From DATAMF01 sp964472565 (GTDB lineage: Bacteria > Chloroflexota > Anaerolineae > Aggregatilineales > Aggregatilineaceae), in NCBI GenBank assembly GCA_964472565.1, contig CAYYNB010000113.1, positions 1-19,760 of the forward strand: a stretch of 19,760 bases of DNA, written 5' to 3'. Positions 6,098 to 14,451 of the stretch are shown piece by piece. A program made the translations under genes and the position numbers. The stretch's first letter is position 1, and each line of letters begins with the position of its first letter. The notes below the pieces were generated by a model that searched no databases, was not told where the DNA came from, and worked only from the letters and a program-made list of their open reading frames with translations.

Positions 6098-8669
6098 CAC
6101 TGTTACTCTCTATATCGATGGTCAAGCTTATCAGGTTCCTAAAGGGGCGAATCTGGTAGATGCGGCCAAACTCCATCATATTCCGATCCCGGTCTTTTGC
6201 TATCATCCGAAATTAAAGCCGGTGGGAATGTGCCGGATGTGCCTGGTGGAGTTGGGCAATCTTTCCATTAACCGTGAGACCAGCCAGCCTGATTTGGATG
6301 AAAACGGCCAGCCGGTCTTTAAGTGGCTCCCGAAACTTCAAACGGCCTGCACTCAGACGGTAACGGATGGGATGGCGATTCGGACCACCACGCAGAAAGT
6401 GATCGAAGGCCGGGATGATATTCTTGAGTTTTTGCTGACCAGCCACCCGCTAGACTGTCCAGTGTGTGATAAGGGCGGGGAATGCCCGCTACAAAACCTG
6501 ACGATGGCGTACGGGCCGGGAAATTCGCGTTTCATCTTTGATGACAAGATGCGGCTGGCGAAACATGTGCCGCTTGGCGAACTCATCTTCCTGGATCGGG
6601 AACGATGTATCCAGTGCGCACGATGTACGCGATTCTGCGATGAAGTTGTCGGGGATGATGTACTGGCTTTTCACGAGCGCGGGCGGCGGCTTCAGATTGT
6701 TACTGTCAGCGAACCGCCTTTTAACTCGAAGTTCAGCGGGAATACGACGGATATTTGTCCAGTAGGCGCATTAACCACCGCCGACTTCCGGTTCGGGGCG
6801 CGACCCTGGGAAATGGATGAGGTGCCAACCATCTGCCCGCACTGCCCGGTTGGATGCAACCTGAGCGCAAGCACGCGGATTGACCGGGATTTCGGCGGCA
6901 AGAAGATGATCAAACGCATCATGCCGCGCCAAAATGAAGACGTGAACGAAATCTGGATTTGCGATAAAGGCCGATTCGGACATCACCACTCCCGCGTAAA
7001 CGAGCGGCTGGAAACTCCAATGGTTAAGCGGGATGGGCAGTGGGTGCCGATTGATTGGGCGACAGCTTACCAGGAGATCGCGGCTAAGCTTCAGATGCAC
7101 CGAAATCACACGGGGGTTGTTGCCGGGCCAAGTTTGTCTAATGAAGACCTGTGGGAACTGCGGAAAGTTGCCGGGTTGAGCAGCGATGATGCTAAGCGAG
7201 GCTTCTGGCCTGCGACTGTCACCGGACTGGAGCAGGTCACACAGGCTGGTGTGGGCGTAGGCACTCGGATTCAGGATATGGGCCGCGACAGCGCGATCCT
7301 GGTTATTGCGTCGGATTTTGAAGAAGAAGCACCGATCTGGTGGCTGCAAGTGAAACAGGCGGCGGATCGGGGGGCGATAGTCGCGGTGGCAAACGCACGG
7401 CCTACCAAGCTGGATCAGTATGCGAAGGTTGTGATCCGGTACCAATATGGCGAAGCGGTCAACATTTTGAACAGCATCGCGGCACGCGCACGCAGCAGCA
7501 AAAAGACGGATAAGGCACTGATCGGCGCACGGGTGGACGGCTACGAGGATTTGGGAGCCGGGTTGAAGAAAGTCAAGCCATCCGAAACTCTGGTCGAAGC
7601 CGCCGACAAACTGTTGGAAGCCAAGAATCTGATCATCTTCGCTGGGGCGGAGGGGCTTTCGCTGGAAGAACACGGCGAACTGATGCAGGCTGCCGCGAAT
7701 TTGCTGATCATCACCGGGCATACGGCACGACCCAATAATGGGTTGGTTGGGGTGTGGCCGGGCGCGAATATTCAAGGCGCGATGGATATGGGATTTTCGG
7801 CGGAAGCCACGCGCGATTGGCTGGATAACCCGCCGAGTATGTGGGTTATCGCGGGGGCGAATCCGGCGGCGGAAGATGCGCGATTTAGTGCGGCGCTCGA
7901 CAAAGCGGACTATGTGGTTGTCACCAGCCTGTTTATGACCGAAACCGCCGACAAAGCGGATCTGGTGCTGCCCAGCCAAAGCTTCGCGGAGCGCGAAGGC
8001 ACCTTCACCAATGGGATGCGGCGGGTACAGCGATTCTATACCGCGCAAGGTGTGGTTGGCGAGGCGCTACCGGACTGGAAGATTTTTGCGCATATTGGCG
8101 AGCAGATGGGCGGCGAAAAACCACGTATCAGCGCTGCGGCAGTGATGCGCGAGATCACCCAGAAGGTGCTGCGGTATGCAGAGATGAGCTACAGCAATCT
8201 TGCTCAGGTGACAGAGCAGTTCCCGGATGTGGGCGGCGACGATCTGTATTATGGCGGCACGGCGTACACTAATCACGGCGGACTCGGCGTCATGTGGCCG
8301 ACCAACGCGGAAAATGAACGATACCGCTTCACGGTGCGCCCGGTGAAAACGGAATCTACCAAGGCGGCGGGGCTGCTGGTGGTGCCGGTGGACGTGCTGT
8401 ATGACCGGGATATGCTATTTGAACCCAGCCAACTCATGCATCTGCGTATTCCTGAACCGTATGCGGAACTGAATCAGGCGGATGCGGCCCAGTTGGGGAT
8501 CAATAACGGGGAACTGATTGTGATCACGGTGGGTGAGCAGCACATCGAAGTAACCGCGCGTGTCGATGGAAAAGCACCGGTAGGCGCTTTGCTGCTGCCG
8601 CGCCAGGTTGCTAAGACTCCGATTCCTACTCTGCCGACCATTGGCACCGTGCAAAAATTACAGGAGTAA
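6090..8669 (+). CDS. nuoG: NADH-quinone oxidoreductase subunit G (multi Fe-S, with N7)
   Basis: An 859-residue subunit that carries the Fe-S chain between NuoF/E and NuoI. The N-terminal ferredoxin domain holds 2Fe-2S N1b (C37, C48, C51, C87). N5 is ligated by H119, C123, C126 and C132 (SHPLDCPVCDKGGEC). N4 has C173, C176, C179 and C223. A fourth set, C249, C252, C256 and C291, matches the N7 site found only in some bacteria such as E. coli and Thermus. A degenerate molybdopterin-oxidoreductase domain follows (about 300-700), then a molybdopterin-dinucleotide-binding-like domain at about 750-855. AGGAG precedes the ATG at 6090. The gene is full length. Confidence 0.96.
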   Translation: MADTVTLYIDGQAYQVPKGANLVDAAKLHHIPIPVFCYHPKLKPVGMCRMCLVELGNLSINRETSQPDLDENGQPVFKWLPKLQTACTQTVTDGMAIRTTTQKVIEGRDDILEFLLTSHPLDCPVCDKGGECPLQNLTMAYGPGNSRFIFDDKMRLAKHVPLGELIFLDRERCIQCARCTRFCDEVVGDDVLAFHERGRRLQIVTVSEPPFNSKFSGNTTDICPVGALTTADFRFGARPWEMDEVPTICPHCPVGCNLSASTRIDRDFGGKKMIKRIMPRQNEDVNEIWICDKGRFGHHHSRVNERLETPMVKRDGQWVPIDWATAYQEIAAKLQMHRNHTGVVAGPSLSNEDLWELRKVAGLSSDDAKRGFWPATVTGLEQVTQAGVGVGTRIQDMGRDSAILVIASDFEEEAPIWWLQVKQAADRGAIVAVANARPTKLDQYAKVVIRYQYGEAVNILNSIAARARSSKKTDKALIGARVDGYEDLGAGLKKVKPSETLVEAADKLLEAKNLIIFAGAEGLSLEEHGELMQAAANLLIITGHTARPNNGLVGVWPGANIQGAMDMGFSAEATRDWLDNPPSMWVIAGANPAAEDARFSAALDKADYVVVTSLFMTETADKADLVLPSQSFAEREGTFTNGMRRVQRFYTAQGVVGEALPDWKIFAHIGEQMGGEKPRISAAAVMREITQKVLRYAEMSYSNLAQVTEQFPDVGGDDLYYGGTAYTNHGGLGVMWPTNAENERYRFTVRPVKTESTKAAGLLVVPVDVLYDRDMLFEPSQLMHLRIPEPYAELNQADAAQLGINNGELIVITVGEQHIEVTARVDGKAPVGALLLPRQVAKTPIPTLPTIGTVQKLQE

Positions 8670-8675
8670 CCGTTT

Positions 8676-9929
8676 ATGTTTGGACCGGGTGAATCCAGTG
8701 TCATTGTGGAGTGTACGGCAAGCACAACCTGTACGGTGCTCCATGCTATTTTAGCAAGCCTGATCCTGTTTTTTATTTTGCTGACGGGGTTTGCCTATAC
8801 CACGCTGCTGGAACGGCGCTTTTTGGCGTGGATTCAGGCGCGCGTGGGGCCAAACCGGGCAGGCCCGTTTGGACTGCTGCAACCGGTGGCAGATGGTATC
8901 AAGCTGATCTTTAAGGAAGACCTGACGCCGAATACTGCCGATAAGATCATCTTCTGGCTGGCTCCGGTTATCAAAGTGGTGCCGGCGATTATCGTGGTGG
9001 CAGTGATTCCGCTGGGGCCAAACATCACAATCCCCTGGTTCGACGGAAAATGGTACCGGATGGAACAGGGGCTGGTGGATGTCAATGTGGGAACGCTATG
9101 GATTTTCGGGATCACGAGCATTGGTATCTACGGGATAGTGTTGGCGGGTTGGGCAAGCAATAACAAATATTCAATGCTGGGCGCGCTGCGTTCTTCGGCA
9201 CAAATGGTCAGCTACGAGTTGAGTATGGGGCTGTCGGTGGTTGTGCCAGTGATGCTGGCGGGGTCGATGAGCGTGGGGGACATCATCAACGCGCAAAATG
9301 AGCCGCCGATTCTGGGCTGGTATTTCTTCCAGAATCCGCTGGCAGCGGCCATTTTATTCATCTCGCTGCTGGCGGAAGTGAACCGCGCGCCGTTTGACCT
9401 GCCGGAAGCCGAACAAGAACTGACAGCGGGATACCATACTGAATACAGCGGGATGAAGTTCGCTATGTTTTATATGGCGGAATATATCAGTATGGTCGCG
9501 GTCAGCATGATCGGATCGGCGCTGTTCCTGGGCGGGTATCACTTTTTGTGGGTGGATCGTTTCCCGGTTCTGGGGCCGATTGTGTATGGGATTAAGGTCT
9601 TTCTGCTGCTCGTGATCATGATCTGGGTACGCGGGACGCTGCCACGCATTCGTTATGATCGGCTGATGGTTTTCGGATGGAAAGTGATGCTGCCGCTGGC
9701 GCTGATTGCGGTGGTGTGGACAGCCGTGACAGTAGTCGTTGCGGAAGAACTGAGCACGGGATGGTATGTGATGCTATCGATTATCGCTTCGCTGTTATTC
9801 TGGAGCGGCGCATTCTATTTCTTTGATCGCGCCGGACGCAAGCCCGAAGTGGATGCACCAGAGCGCGTTGAAGTGGTCGATCTGTCAGCCCAGGGTGTAT
9901 TGTTCGCGCGGCGGAAGAGACAAAAATGA
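8676..9929 (+). CDS. nuoH: NADH-quinone oxidoreductase subunit H
   Basis: A 417-residue membrane subunit that forms the quinone chamber and the start of the hydrophilic axis. Signatures are LLERRFLAWIQARVGPNRAG (residues 44-63), the GLLQPVADGIKLIFKED amphipathic stretch, and EVNRAPFDLPEAEQEL (234-249) with its conserved acidic residues, followed by GYHTEYSGMKFA. It is longer than E. coli NuoH (325 residues). About 20 extra residues stand in front of helix 1, and a ninth hydrophobic helix (about 363-383) with a charged tail ending RRKRQK follows the eight conserved ones. AGGAG (8661-8665) overlaps the end of nuoG and precedes the ATG. Confidence 0.95.
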   Translation: MFGPGESSVIVECTASTTCTVLHAILASLILFFILLTGFAYTTLLERRFLAWIQARVGPNRAGPFGLLQPVADGIKLIFKEDLTPNTADKIIFWLAPVIKVVPAIIVVAVIPLGPNITIPWFDGKWYRMEQGLVDVNVGTLWIFGITSIGIYGIVLAGWASNNKYSMLGALRSSAQMVSYELSMGLSVVVPVMLAGSMSVGDIINAQNEPPILGWYFFQNPLAAAILFISLLAEVNRAPFDLPEAEQELTAGYHTEYSGMKFAMFYMAEYISMVAVSMIGSALFLGGYHFLWVDRFPVLGPIVYGIKVFLLLVIMIWVRGTLPRIRYDRLMVFGWKVMLPLALIAVVWTAVTVVVAEELSTGWYVMLSIIASLLFWSGAFYFFDRAGRKPEVDAPERVEVVDLSAQGVLFARRKRQK

Positions 9930-9938
9930 GAGTGATGC

Positions 9939-10433
9939 ATGAATCTGGTTAAGGGATTTGCGACGACGATTAAACATATTCTGGAAAGCCCGGTGACTGT
10001 CCAGTTTCCTGAACAGGAGCGCCCGGTTCGTGAACGGTACAAAGGACGGCATGCCCTGAAGCGGTATGATAATGGGCTGGAAAAATGCATTGGCTGTGCG
10101 CTGTGTGCGGCGGCATGTCCGGCGGACGCGATTTGGGTCGAAGCGGCGGAAAATACTGATGACGAACGCTACAGTCCTGGCGAACGATATGCTAAAACCT
10201 ATGAGATCAACATGCTCCGGTGCATCTTCTGCGGGTATTGTGAGGATGCCTGCCCGACAGAAGCGATTGTGTTAGAGCATGAATATCGACTGAGCTTTAA
10301 TGACCGCCGGGACACGATCTATACCAAACAGAAACTGCTTGATCCGGTGCCGCCGGGTGTCGAAGATACGCCCCATCAAACTGAGCCGGGGCGCTTCACC
10401 CGCTCGATCCCGGATATGAAGAATCCAGACTGA
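9939..10433 (+). CDS. nuoI: NADH-quinone oxidoreductase subunit I (clusters N6a/N6b)
   Basis: A 164-residue 8Fe ferredoxin-type subunit (TYKY type) that passes electrons from NuoG to cluster N2 in NuoB. Two 4Fe-4S motifs are present: C50-C53-C56 with C60 (CIGCALCAAACP), and C95-C98-C101 with C105 (CIFCGYCEDACP). An N-terminal amphipathic helix (about 1-17) would anchor it to the membrane, as in other NuoI proteins. The C-terminal tail (about 125-164) is proline-rich and variable. The gene starts 9 nt after nuoH. It is followed by the only intergenic gap over 100 nt within the operon. Confidence 0.95.
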   Translation: MNLVKGFATTIKHILESPVTVQFPEQERPVRERYKGRHALKRYDNGLEKCIGCALCAAACPADAIWVEAAENTDDERYSPGERYAKTYEINMLRCIFCGYCEDACPTEAIVLEHEYRLSFNDRRDTIYTKQKLLDPVPPGVEDTPHQTEPGRFTRSIPDMKNPD

Positions 10434-10568
10434 GTGCAGGCAACTTGAAAACCAGAATATGAAAGGGTGCAGCTTGCTGCACCCCTACAAAAAGATGTAT
10501 TCGTCGGGGAACATCATTTCTCCTGGCGTATTGTGTCATAGCCGGTCATCAACACAGGCGGCAATCCT
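10434..10568 (+). other. intergenic gap within the nuo operon
   Basis: These 135 nt separate nuoI from nuoJ, while all other junctions are under 20 nt or overlap. No open frame is credible. The stretch contains a perfect hairpin at 10465-10484 and, near its end, AGGCGG (10556-10561), a reasonable ribosome site for nuoJ. No clear -35/-10 pair was found. Confidence 0.6.
10465..10484. repeat. perfect 8-bp hairpin, possible dispersed palindrome
   Basis: GGGTGCAG (10465-10472) and CTGCACCC (10477-10484) pair perfectly around the tetraloop CTTG. The + strand continues CTACAAAAAG, so there is no T-run and a simple terminator is unlikely. Its form (short G+C-rich stem, tetraloop, flank CCTAC) is like small REP-type palindromes scattered between genes in many bacterial genomes. 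It could instead be an mRNA processing or stability element between the Fe-S half and the membrane-arm half of the operon. Confidence 0.6.
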
Positions 10569-11789
10569 ATGGAACTAACTCTTTTTATCATTGTGGGCGC
10601 TATCGCCGTTGCTACCGCAGCGATGATGTTGATCAGCGAGAATGCGGTACACAGCGCGCTGTTTCTAATTATCAATTTCGGGTGTATTGCGTTCTTCTTT
10701 TTGATGCTGCATGCGCCATTTTTGGCGATGGTCCAGATTACGGTCTATACCGGAGCGATCATGGTGCTGTTCTTGTTCGTGATCATGCTCCTGGGAGCCG
10801 AACGACTGCTGCCGGAAAAAGAAGCGCGTTTCCCCTGGCTTTCTCCGGCGGCGGTGCTATTGGCGCTGGTGTTTCTGGTTGTGACCAGTCTGGCGATTTT
10901 GCGCGGGGAAATTGATTTGACAGAACCGGAAGAGACGACCTCGCAGGTTCGCGTCGTCAATACACTGGAAAATACGGGAAATGTGGATGTGTATCTGGGG
11001 GATGAACGGATTGCTGAGAATCTCGGCTACCGGAAAACCACCGATTATATGGATTGGGCGGCGGGGCGGTACGAAACACTGACAGTGCGCGCCGCCGGGG
11101 GCGAGGATGTGCTGTATGAACATGATCAGCCCATTGACCTGACCGGCGGGGATGCGATTGTACTCACGCTGATTCAATCCAGCGGTGGACTTCAACTGGT
11201 GACGGGGACGGAAAACCTGTCCGGCATTGATGAGCGCGAGTCGATGCGCGTGATGGTGATTAACGGATTCCACGATCAGGCGGCGGTTGATGTATATGAC
11301 ACCAGTAAAGGCCGAGACAAATTATTAATTGACAATCTGGCCTATGGCGAAGCGTCCAAAGGTGTCATTGTGGGGGTGCGGGATGATATGGAACTGGCAA
11401 TCACTCCACATGGATCGAAGGCGCAGATTCTGACGATAAGCAGCGCTGATGTGGACTTTACGCGCGATGAATCACTGCTGCTGGTTCTGACGGATCGACA
11501 GCAGCCGGATAACTCGTGGCAGAATGTGGTGATCGATTTGCAGTCGGATGTGGAGCCATCGTTTGGAAGCCCAAAGCAGGTTGGACAACTGCTGTTCAGC
11601 AAATATGTACTGCCGTTTGAGATGGTCGCGCTGGTTCTGCTGGTGGCGATGATTGGGGCTATCGTGCTGACACACGAGACGCTGGGACGACGCCAACGCC
11701 GGATTGTACGCCGATTGGCGAATCCACCTGCCGGACTCGATCAGCCGATTGTGGGAAATCCAACCAACCCAGTATCGAGGGGAGAATAA
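10569..11789 (+). CDS. nuoJ: NADH-quinone oxidoreductase subunit J with DUF4397-like insertion
   Basis: A 406-residue membrane-arm subunit, about twice the usual NuoJ length (roughly 165-200). Residues 1-111 are standard: helix 1 (2-20), helix 2 (27-47), helix 3 (55-76, VQITVYTGAIMVLFLFVIML with the conserved pi-bulge region) and helix 4 (89-111). Residues 338-371 resume the family pattern (GQLLFSKYVLPFEMVALVLL, then MIGAIVLT) as helix 5. Between them lies a soluble insertion of about 225 residues with two repeats resembling DUF4397. From the known NuoJ topology the helix 4-5 loop faces away from the cytoplasm. The frame is open throughout, so this is a true insertion and not a frameshift. 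The stop is 1 nt before nuoK. Confidence 0.93.
   Translation: MELTLFIIVGAIAVATAAMMLISENAVHSALFLIINFGCIAFFFLMLHAPFLAMVQITVYTGAIMVLFLFVIMLLGAERLLPEKEARFPWLSPAAVLLALVFLVVTSLAILRGEIDLTEPEETTSQVRVVNTLENTGNVDVYLGDERIAENLGYRKTTDYMDWAAGRYETLTVRAAGGEDVLYEHDQPIDLTGGDAIVLTLIQSSGGLQLVTGTENLSGIDERESMRVMVINGFHDQAAVDVYDTSKGRDKLLIDNLAYGEASKGVIVGVRDDMELAITPHGSKAQILTISSADVDFTRDESLLLVLTDRQQPDNSWQNVVIDLQSDVEPSFGSPKQVGQLLFSKYVLPFEMVALVLLVAMIGAIVLTHETLGRRQRRIVRRLANPPAGLDQPIVGNPTNPVSRGE
10902..11583 (+). other. region of nuoJ encoding two tandem DUF4397-like repeats
   Basis: Codons for NuoJ residues 112-338. Repeat 1 (about 126-213) begins QVRVVNTLENTGNVDVYLGD, continues AENLGY and AAGRYETLTVRAAGG, and ends DAIVLTLI. 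Repeat 2 (about 226-310) begins SMRVMVINGFHDQAAVDVYD, continues DNLAYG and MELAITPHGS, and ends ESLLLVLTDR. Both follow the DUF4397 pattern as I know it: an RVxVxN/H strand, VDVY, a NLxYG-type turn, a strand reading like LTVxxxG, and a final hydrophobic strand. DUF4397 domains are usually extracytoplasmic beta-sandwich-like modules of unknown role. Assignment is by eye. Confidence 0.75.
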
Positions 11790-11790
11790 T

Positions 11791-12105
11791 ATGGATAAGC
11801 CTGAAGTCGCAATTGAACTGTATGTTCTGCTCAGCGCCATTTTATTCATTCTGGGGGCGATGGGCGTCCTGCTGCGCCGGAATGCTATTCTGATTTTTAT
11901 GTCAGTCGAACTCATGCTGAACGCGGCGAATCTGGCATTGGCGGCTTTTGCGCGGCAGTGGGGGAACGTTGATGGGCATTTGATGGTGTTCTTTGTGATG
12001 ACGGTAGCAGCGGCGGAAGTGGCAGTGGGACTCGCGCTGATCGTCGCGATCTTCCGCACGAAACAGAGCATCGACATCGACGATCTGCATATGTTCAAAG
12101 ATTAG
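11791..12105 (+). CDS. nuoK: NADH-quinone oxidoreductase subunit K
   Basis: A 104-residue membrane subunit with three helices (about residues 6-26, 31-53 and 64-88) that links NuoJ/NuoA to the antiporter-like subunits. The two key buried glutamates are present: E40 in MSVELMLNAANL and E76 in AAAEVAVGLAL, matching E36 and E72 of E. coli NuoK. GGGGAG at 11779-11784 supports the ATG at 11791; a longer frame to 11704 overlaps nuoJ and has no family resemblance. The N-terminus carries a short PEVAIELY lead. The gene ends with TAG, 9 nt before nuoL. Confidence 0.95.
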   Translation: MDKPEVAIELYVLLSAILFILGAMGVLLRRNAILIFMSVELMLNAANLALAAFARQWGNVDGHLMVFFVMTVAAAEVAVGLALIVAIFRTKQSIDIDDLHMFKD

Positions 12106-12114
12106 GCGCGCGGT

Positions 12115-14436
12115 ATGGAAAACTTCTACGATCTTGTACCTCTGGTCGTCATCATCCCGCTGGTCGGGATGGTGATTAACCTGTTCTTTGGGAAACGATT
12201 TGGCGAGCAGGGCGTCGGACTGGTGGCCGTTGGGGCCAGCGCCGGGGCGTTTGTCGTCGCTGTCATTTTGTGGATCGCTCTGGTCAACACGGATTATGAG
12301 GCCGGAGTCGTCGCTATGCCGCTGCTGGGAAGCTGGATCGAGATTCCCTCGGCAGGTGTCAACATTGCCTGGCAGTTCCGGGTGGATACACTGAGCGTTA
12401 CGATGATGCTGGTGGTCGCCGGGGTTGGGTCGCTGATTCACCTCTATGCAGTTGGGTATATGCATGGGGATGAGAAGTTTCCACGTTTTTTTGTCTATAT
12501 GAATATGTTCCTGGTATTCATGCTCATCCTGGTTAGCGGGAATAACTTCCTGATGATGTTTGTTGGGTGGGAAGGCGTGGGCCTGTGTTCGTTTCTGCTG
12601 ATCGGCTTCTGGTTTGAGAAGGCGAAGGGCGTGGGCTGGAGAAACAGCGATGCTGCCCGCAAAGCGTTTATTGTCAACCGCATGGGCGACTTTGGGCTGA
12701 TTCTGGGGGTGCTGCTGACCTTCTGGACGTTCGGCACGCTCGATTATTATCATCCGGGCGAAGCGCCGCTACCCGCGCATCATGAAGCAGCGGAAGAAAC
12801 GCATGAAGAACCCGTTTATGAGCCGGAGCACGCGGAAGAGGCAGATACACATGCCGAACCAGAAGGTCCGCTGGGGGTATTTAACCAAGCAGCGGTGTGG
12901 CTGGAAGAAGGCGGGCACAGGGTCGATTTCGGCACTATCTCAATGGATTTTGAGGCAGTGCTCACCCTGATCACGCTGCTGTTCCTGATGGGCGCGACGG
13001 GTAAAAGCGCGCAGATTCCACTGTTTGTGTGGCTGCCGGATGCGATGGCGGGTCCGACACCGGTCAGCGCGCTGATTCACGCGGCGACAATGGTTACAGC
13101 GGGCGTGTATATGATGGTGCGGTCGAATGTGCTGTATCACGCCTCGGATGAAACGTCGTTCGTGGTGGCGGTGATTGGCGCAACCACAGCAATCATGGCA
13201 GGCTTTATCGCGCTGGGGCAATGGGATATTAAAAAGGTGCTGGCGTACAGCACCGTGAGCCAACTGGGATTTATGGTGGCGGCGGTCGGTGTTGGGGCGT
13301 ATGCGGCAGCGATGTTTCATCTGGTAACGCATGCTTTCTTCAAAGCACTGTTGTTCCTCGGCTCCGGGTCGGTGATTCATGGGGTGGAACACGGGCACCA
13401 TCACGTGATGCATGCACATGGACACGGACACGGGCATGAAGAAGAGGAGTCTGAAGAAGAATTTGATCCGCAGGACATCCGCAATATGGGCGGACTGCGG
13501 CACCGGATGCCACTTACATATTGGACCTATCTGCTCGGAACGCTGGCGCTAGCGGGTATTATTCCGTTTGCCGGATTCTGGTCGAAGGACGAAATTCTGG
13601 TGGACGCGCTCAAAGCGGGGCTGGATGAAAACCGGCTGGAAGGGTATATCGCGTTTGGACTGCTGCTGACGGCTGCCGGATTTACGGCCTTTTATATGTG
13701 GCGGCAGGTGAGCATGGTGTTTTATGGCAAGGCGCGGACTGAAGCTGCCGAACATGCAACAGAATCGGGGCGGTTGATGGTATGGCCGCTGATCATCCTG
13801 GGATTCTTCAGCGTGGTGGCCGGGCTGATGAATGTGCCCAGCGGGTTCCCGGTGCTGGGATCGATCTTTGGCGAACACCGCTTTACAAGCTGGCTTGAGG
13901 AAAGTGTTGTTTATGCTCATGCGGCAAACTTTCAATGGCTGTTGGCGACGATTGCGGTGCTGATCGCGGTAGGGGCGATTTTCTTCGCACGGTCCATCTA
14001 CAATGATCGTGTGCTGGCGACGCTACAACGCGATCCGCTGGAAGTGAATCCGGGGACGAGCCGTATTTTTGCGCTGGCAAACGCCAAACTGTATTGGGAT
14101 GAAATTTATTTCCGGTACATCGTGTACCCGTTCCAGCATGCCGCGCGCTGGCTGGCGGATACACTGGACTGGCAGTTCTGGCATAACTGGGTCCACGAGA
14201 AGTTGATTTATCGTAATTTCAACCGGGCGACTCACGTGCTGACGCAACCCGTTGATAAAGGCATTGTGGACCGCTTTTTCAACTCCATTGCGTATGCTAC
14301 GCGGTGGACTGCGGCGCGAGTTCGACATATTCAGACGGGGTATGTGCGCACGTATGCACTCAGTGTGTTGTTTGGCGCGCTGCTGATCATGTTTATTATC
14401 CTCTTCCCTGTGATCCGGGAACTGCTGGGGCTATAA
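12115..14436 (+). CDS. nuoL: NADH-quinone oxidoreductase subunit L with two His/Glu-rich insertions
   Basis: A 773-residue antiporter-like subunit at the distal end of the membrane arm (E. coli NuoL is 613). Conserved channel residues are visible: E154 in GWEGVGLCSF, K298 in GATGKSAQIPLFVWLPDAM, H322 in ALIHAATMVTAG, K410 in HAFFKALLFLGSGS and K491 in FWSKDEIL. The long C-terminal amphipathic helix region (about 650-745) ends with the usual RHIQTGYVRTYAL and a final helix. Two acidic, histidine-rich insertions are present at residues about 213-252 and 421-452. Helix counting puts the first on the outer side (between TM6 and TM7) and the second on the cytoplasmic side (TM11-TM12), but I am not certain of either. 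Confidence 0.95.
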   Translation: MENFYDLVPLVVIIPLVGMVINLFFGKRFGEQGVGLVAVGASAGAFVVAVILWIALVNTDYEAGVVAMPLLGSWIEIPSAGVNIAWQFRVDTLSVTMMLVVAGVGSLIHLYAVGYMHGDEKFPRFFVYMNMFLVFMLILVSGNNFLMMFVGWEGVGLCSFLLIGFWFEKAKGVGWRNSDAARKAFIVNRMGDFGLILGVLLTFWTFGTLDYYHPGEAPLPAHHEAAEETHEEPVYEPEHAEEADTHAEPEGPLGVFNQAAVWLEEGGHRVDFGTISMDFEAVLTLITLLFLMGATGKSAQIPLFVWLPDAMAGPTPVSALIHAATMVTAGVYMMVRSNVLYHASDETSFVVAVIGATTAIMAGFIALGQWDIKKVLAYSTVSQLGFMVAAVGVGAYAAAMFHLVTHAFFKALLFLGSGSVIHGVEHGHHHVMHAHGHGHGHEEEESEEEFDPQDIRNMGGLRHRMPLTYWTYLLGTLALAGIIPFAGFWSKDEILVDALKAGLDENRLEGYIAFGLLLTAAGFTAFYMWRQVSMVFYGKARTEAAEHATESGRLMVWPLIILGFFSVVAGLMNVPSGFPVLGSIFGEHRFTSWLEESVVYAHAANFQWLLATIAVLIAVGAIFFARSIYNDRVLATLQRDPLEVNPGTSRIFALANAKLYWDEIYFRYIVYPFQHAARWLADTLDWQFWHNWVHEKLIYRNFNRATHVLTQPVDKGIVDRFFNSIAYATRWTAARVRHIQTGYVRTYALSVLFGALLIMFIILFPVIRELLGL
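12751..12870 (+). other. NuoL insertion 1, His/Glu-rich loop
   Basis: NuoL residues about 213-252, between the end of TM6 (LTFWTFGTLDYY) and the segment before the TM7 channel helix. The stretch contains AHHEAAEETHEEP and EPEHAEEADTHAEPE, dominated by Glu, His, Ala and Pro, and is probably unstructured. Canonical NuoL proteins have a shorter loop here. Confidence 0.7.
13375..13470 (+). other. NuoL insertion 2, His-Gly repeat and acidic tail
   Basis: NuoL residues about 421-452, between GSGSVIH and the conserved QDIRNMGGL. It reads HGHHHVMHAHGHGHGH followed by EEEESEEE. The His-Gly alternation next to an acidic run resembles metal-binding loops of zinc or nickel transporters and chaperones. 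Canonical NuoL has only a few residues here. Confidence 0.75.
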
Positions 14437-14451
14437 AGGGGCATAATTCTT

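Noticed and set aside
6771..8048. A 425-codon open frame on the minus strand opposite nuoG
   Set aside because: It lies wholly within nuoG, whose cofactor ligands are intact. Its translation is rich in Arg, His, Pro and Gln with no family pattern, as expected from the complement of a G+C-biased gene.
10569..11789. A frameshift or fusion of two genes as the cause of the long NuoJ
   Set aside because: The frame is open throughout and the normal NuoJ helices lie on both sides of the inserted part, which makes an internal domain insertion the simpler reading.
11902..12753. A 283-codon minus-strand open frame across nuoK and nuoL
   Set aside because: It spans two convincing genes in the other direction, and its product is low-complexity His/Asp/Gln-rich sequence without domains.
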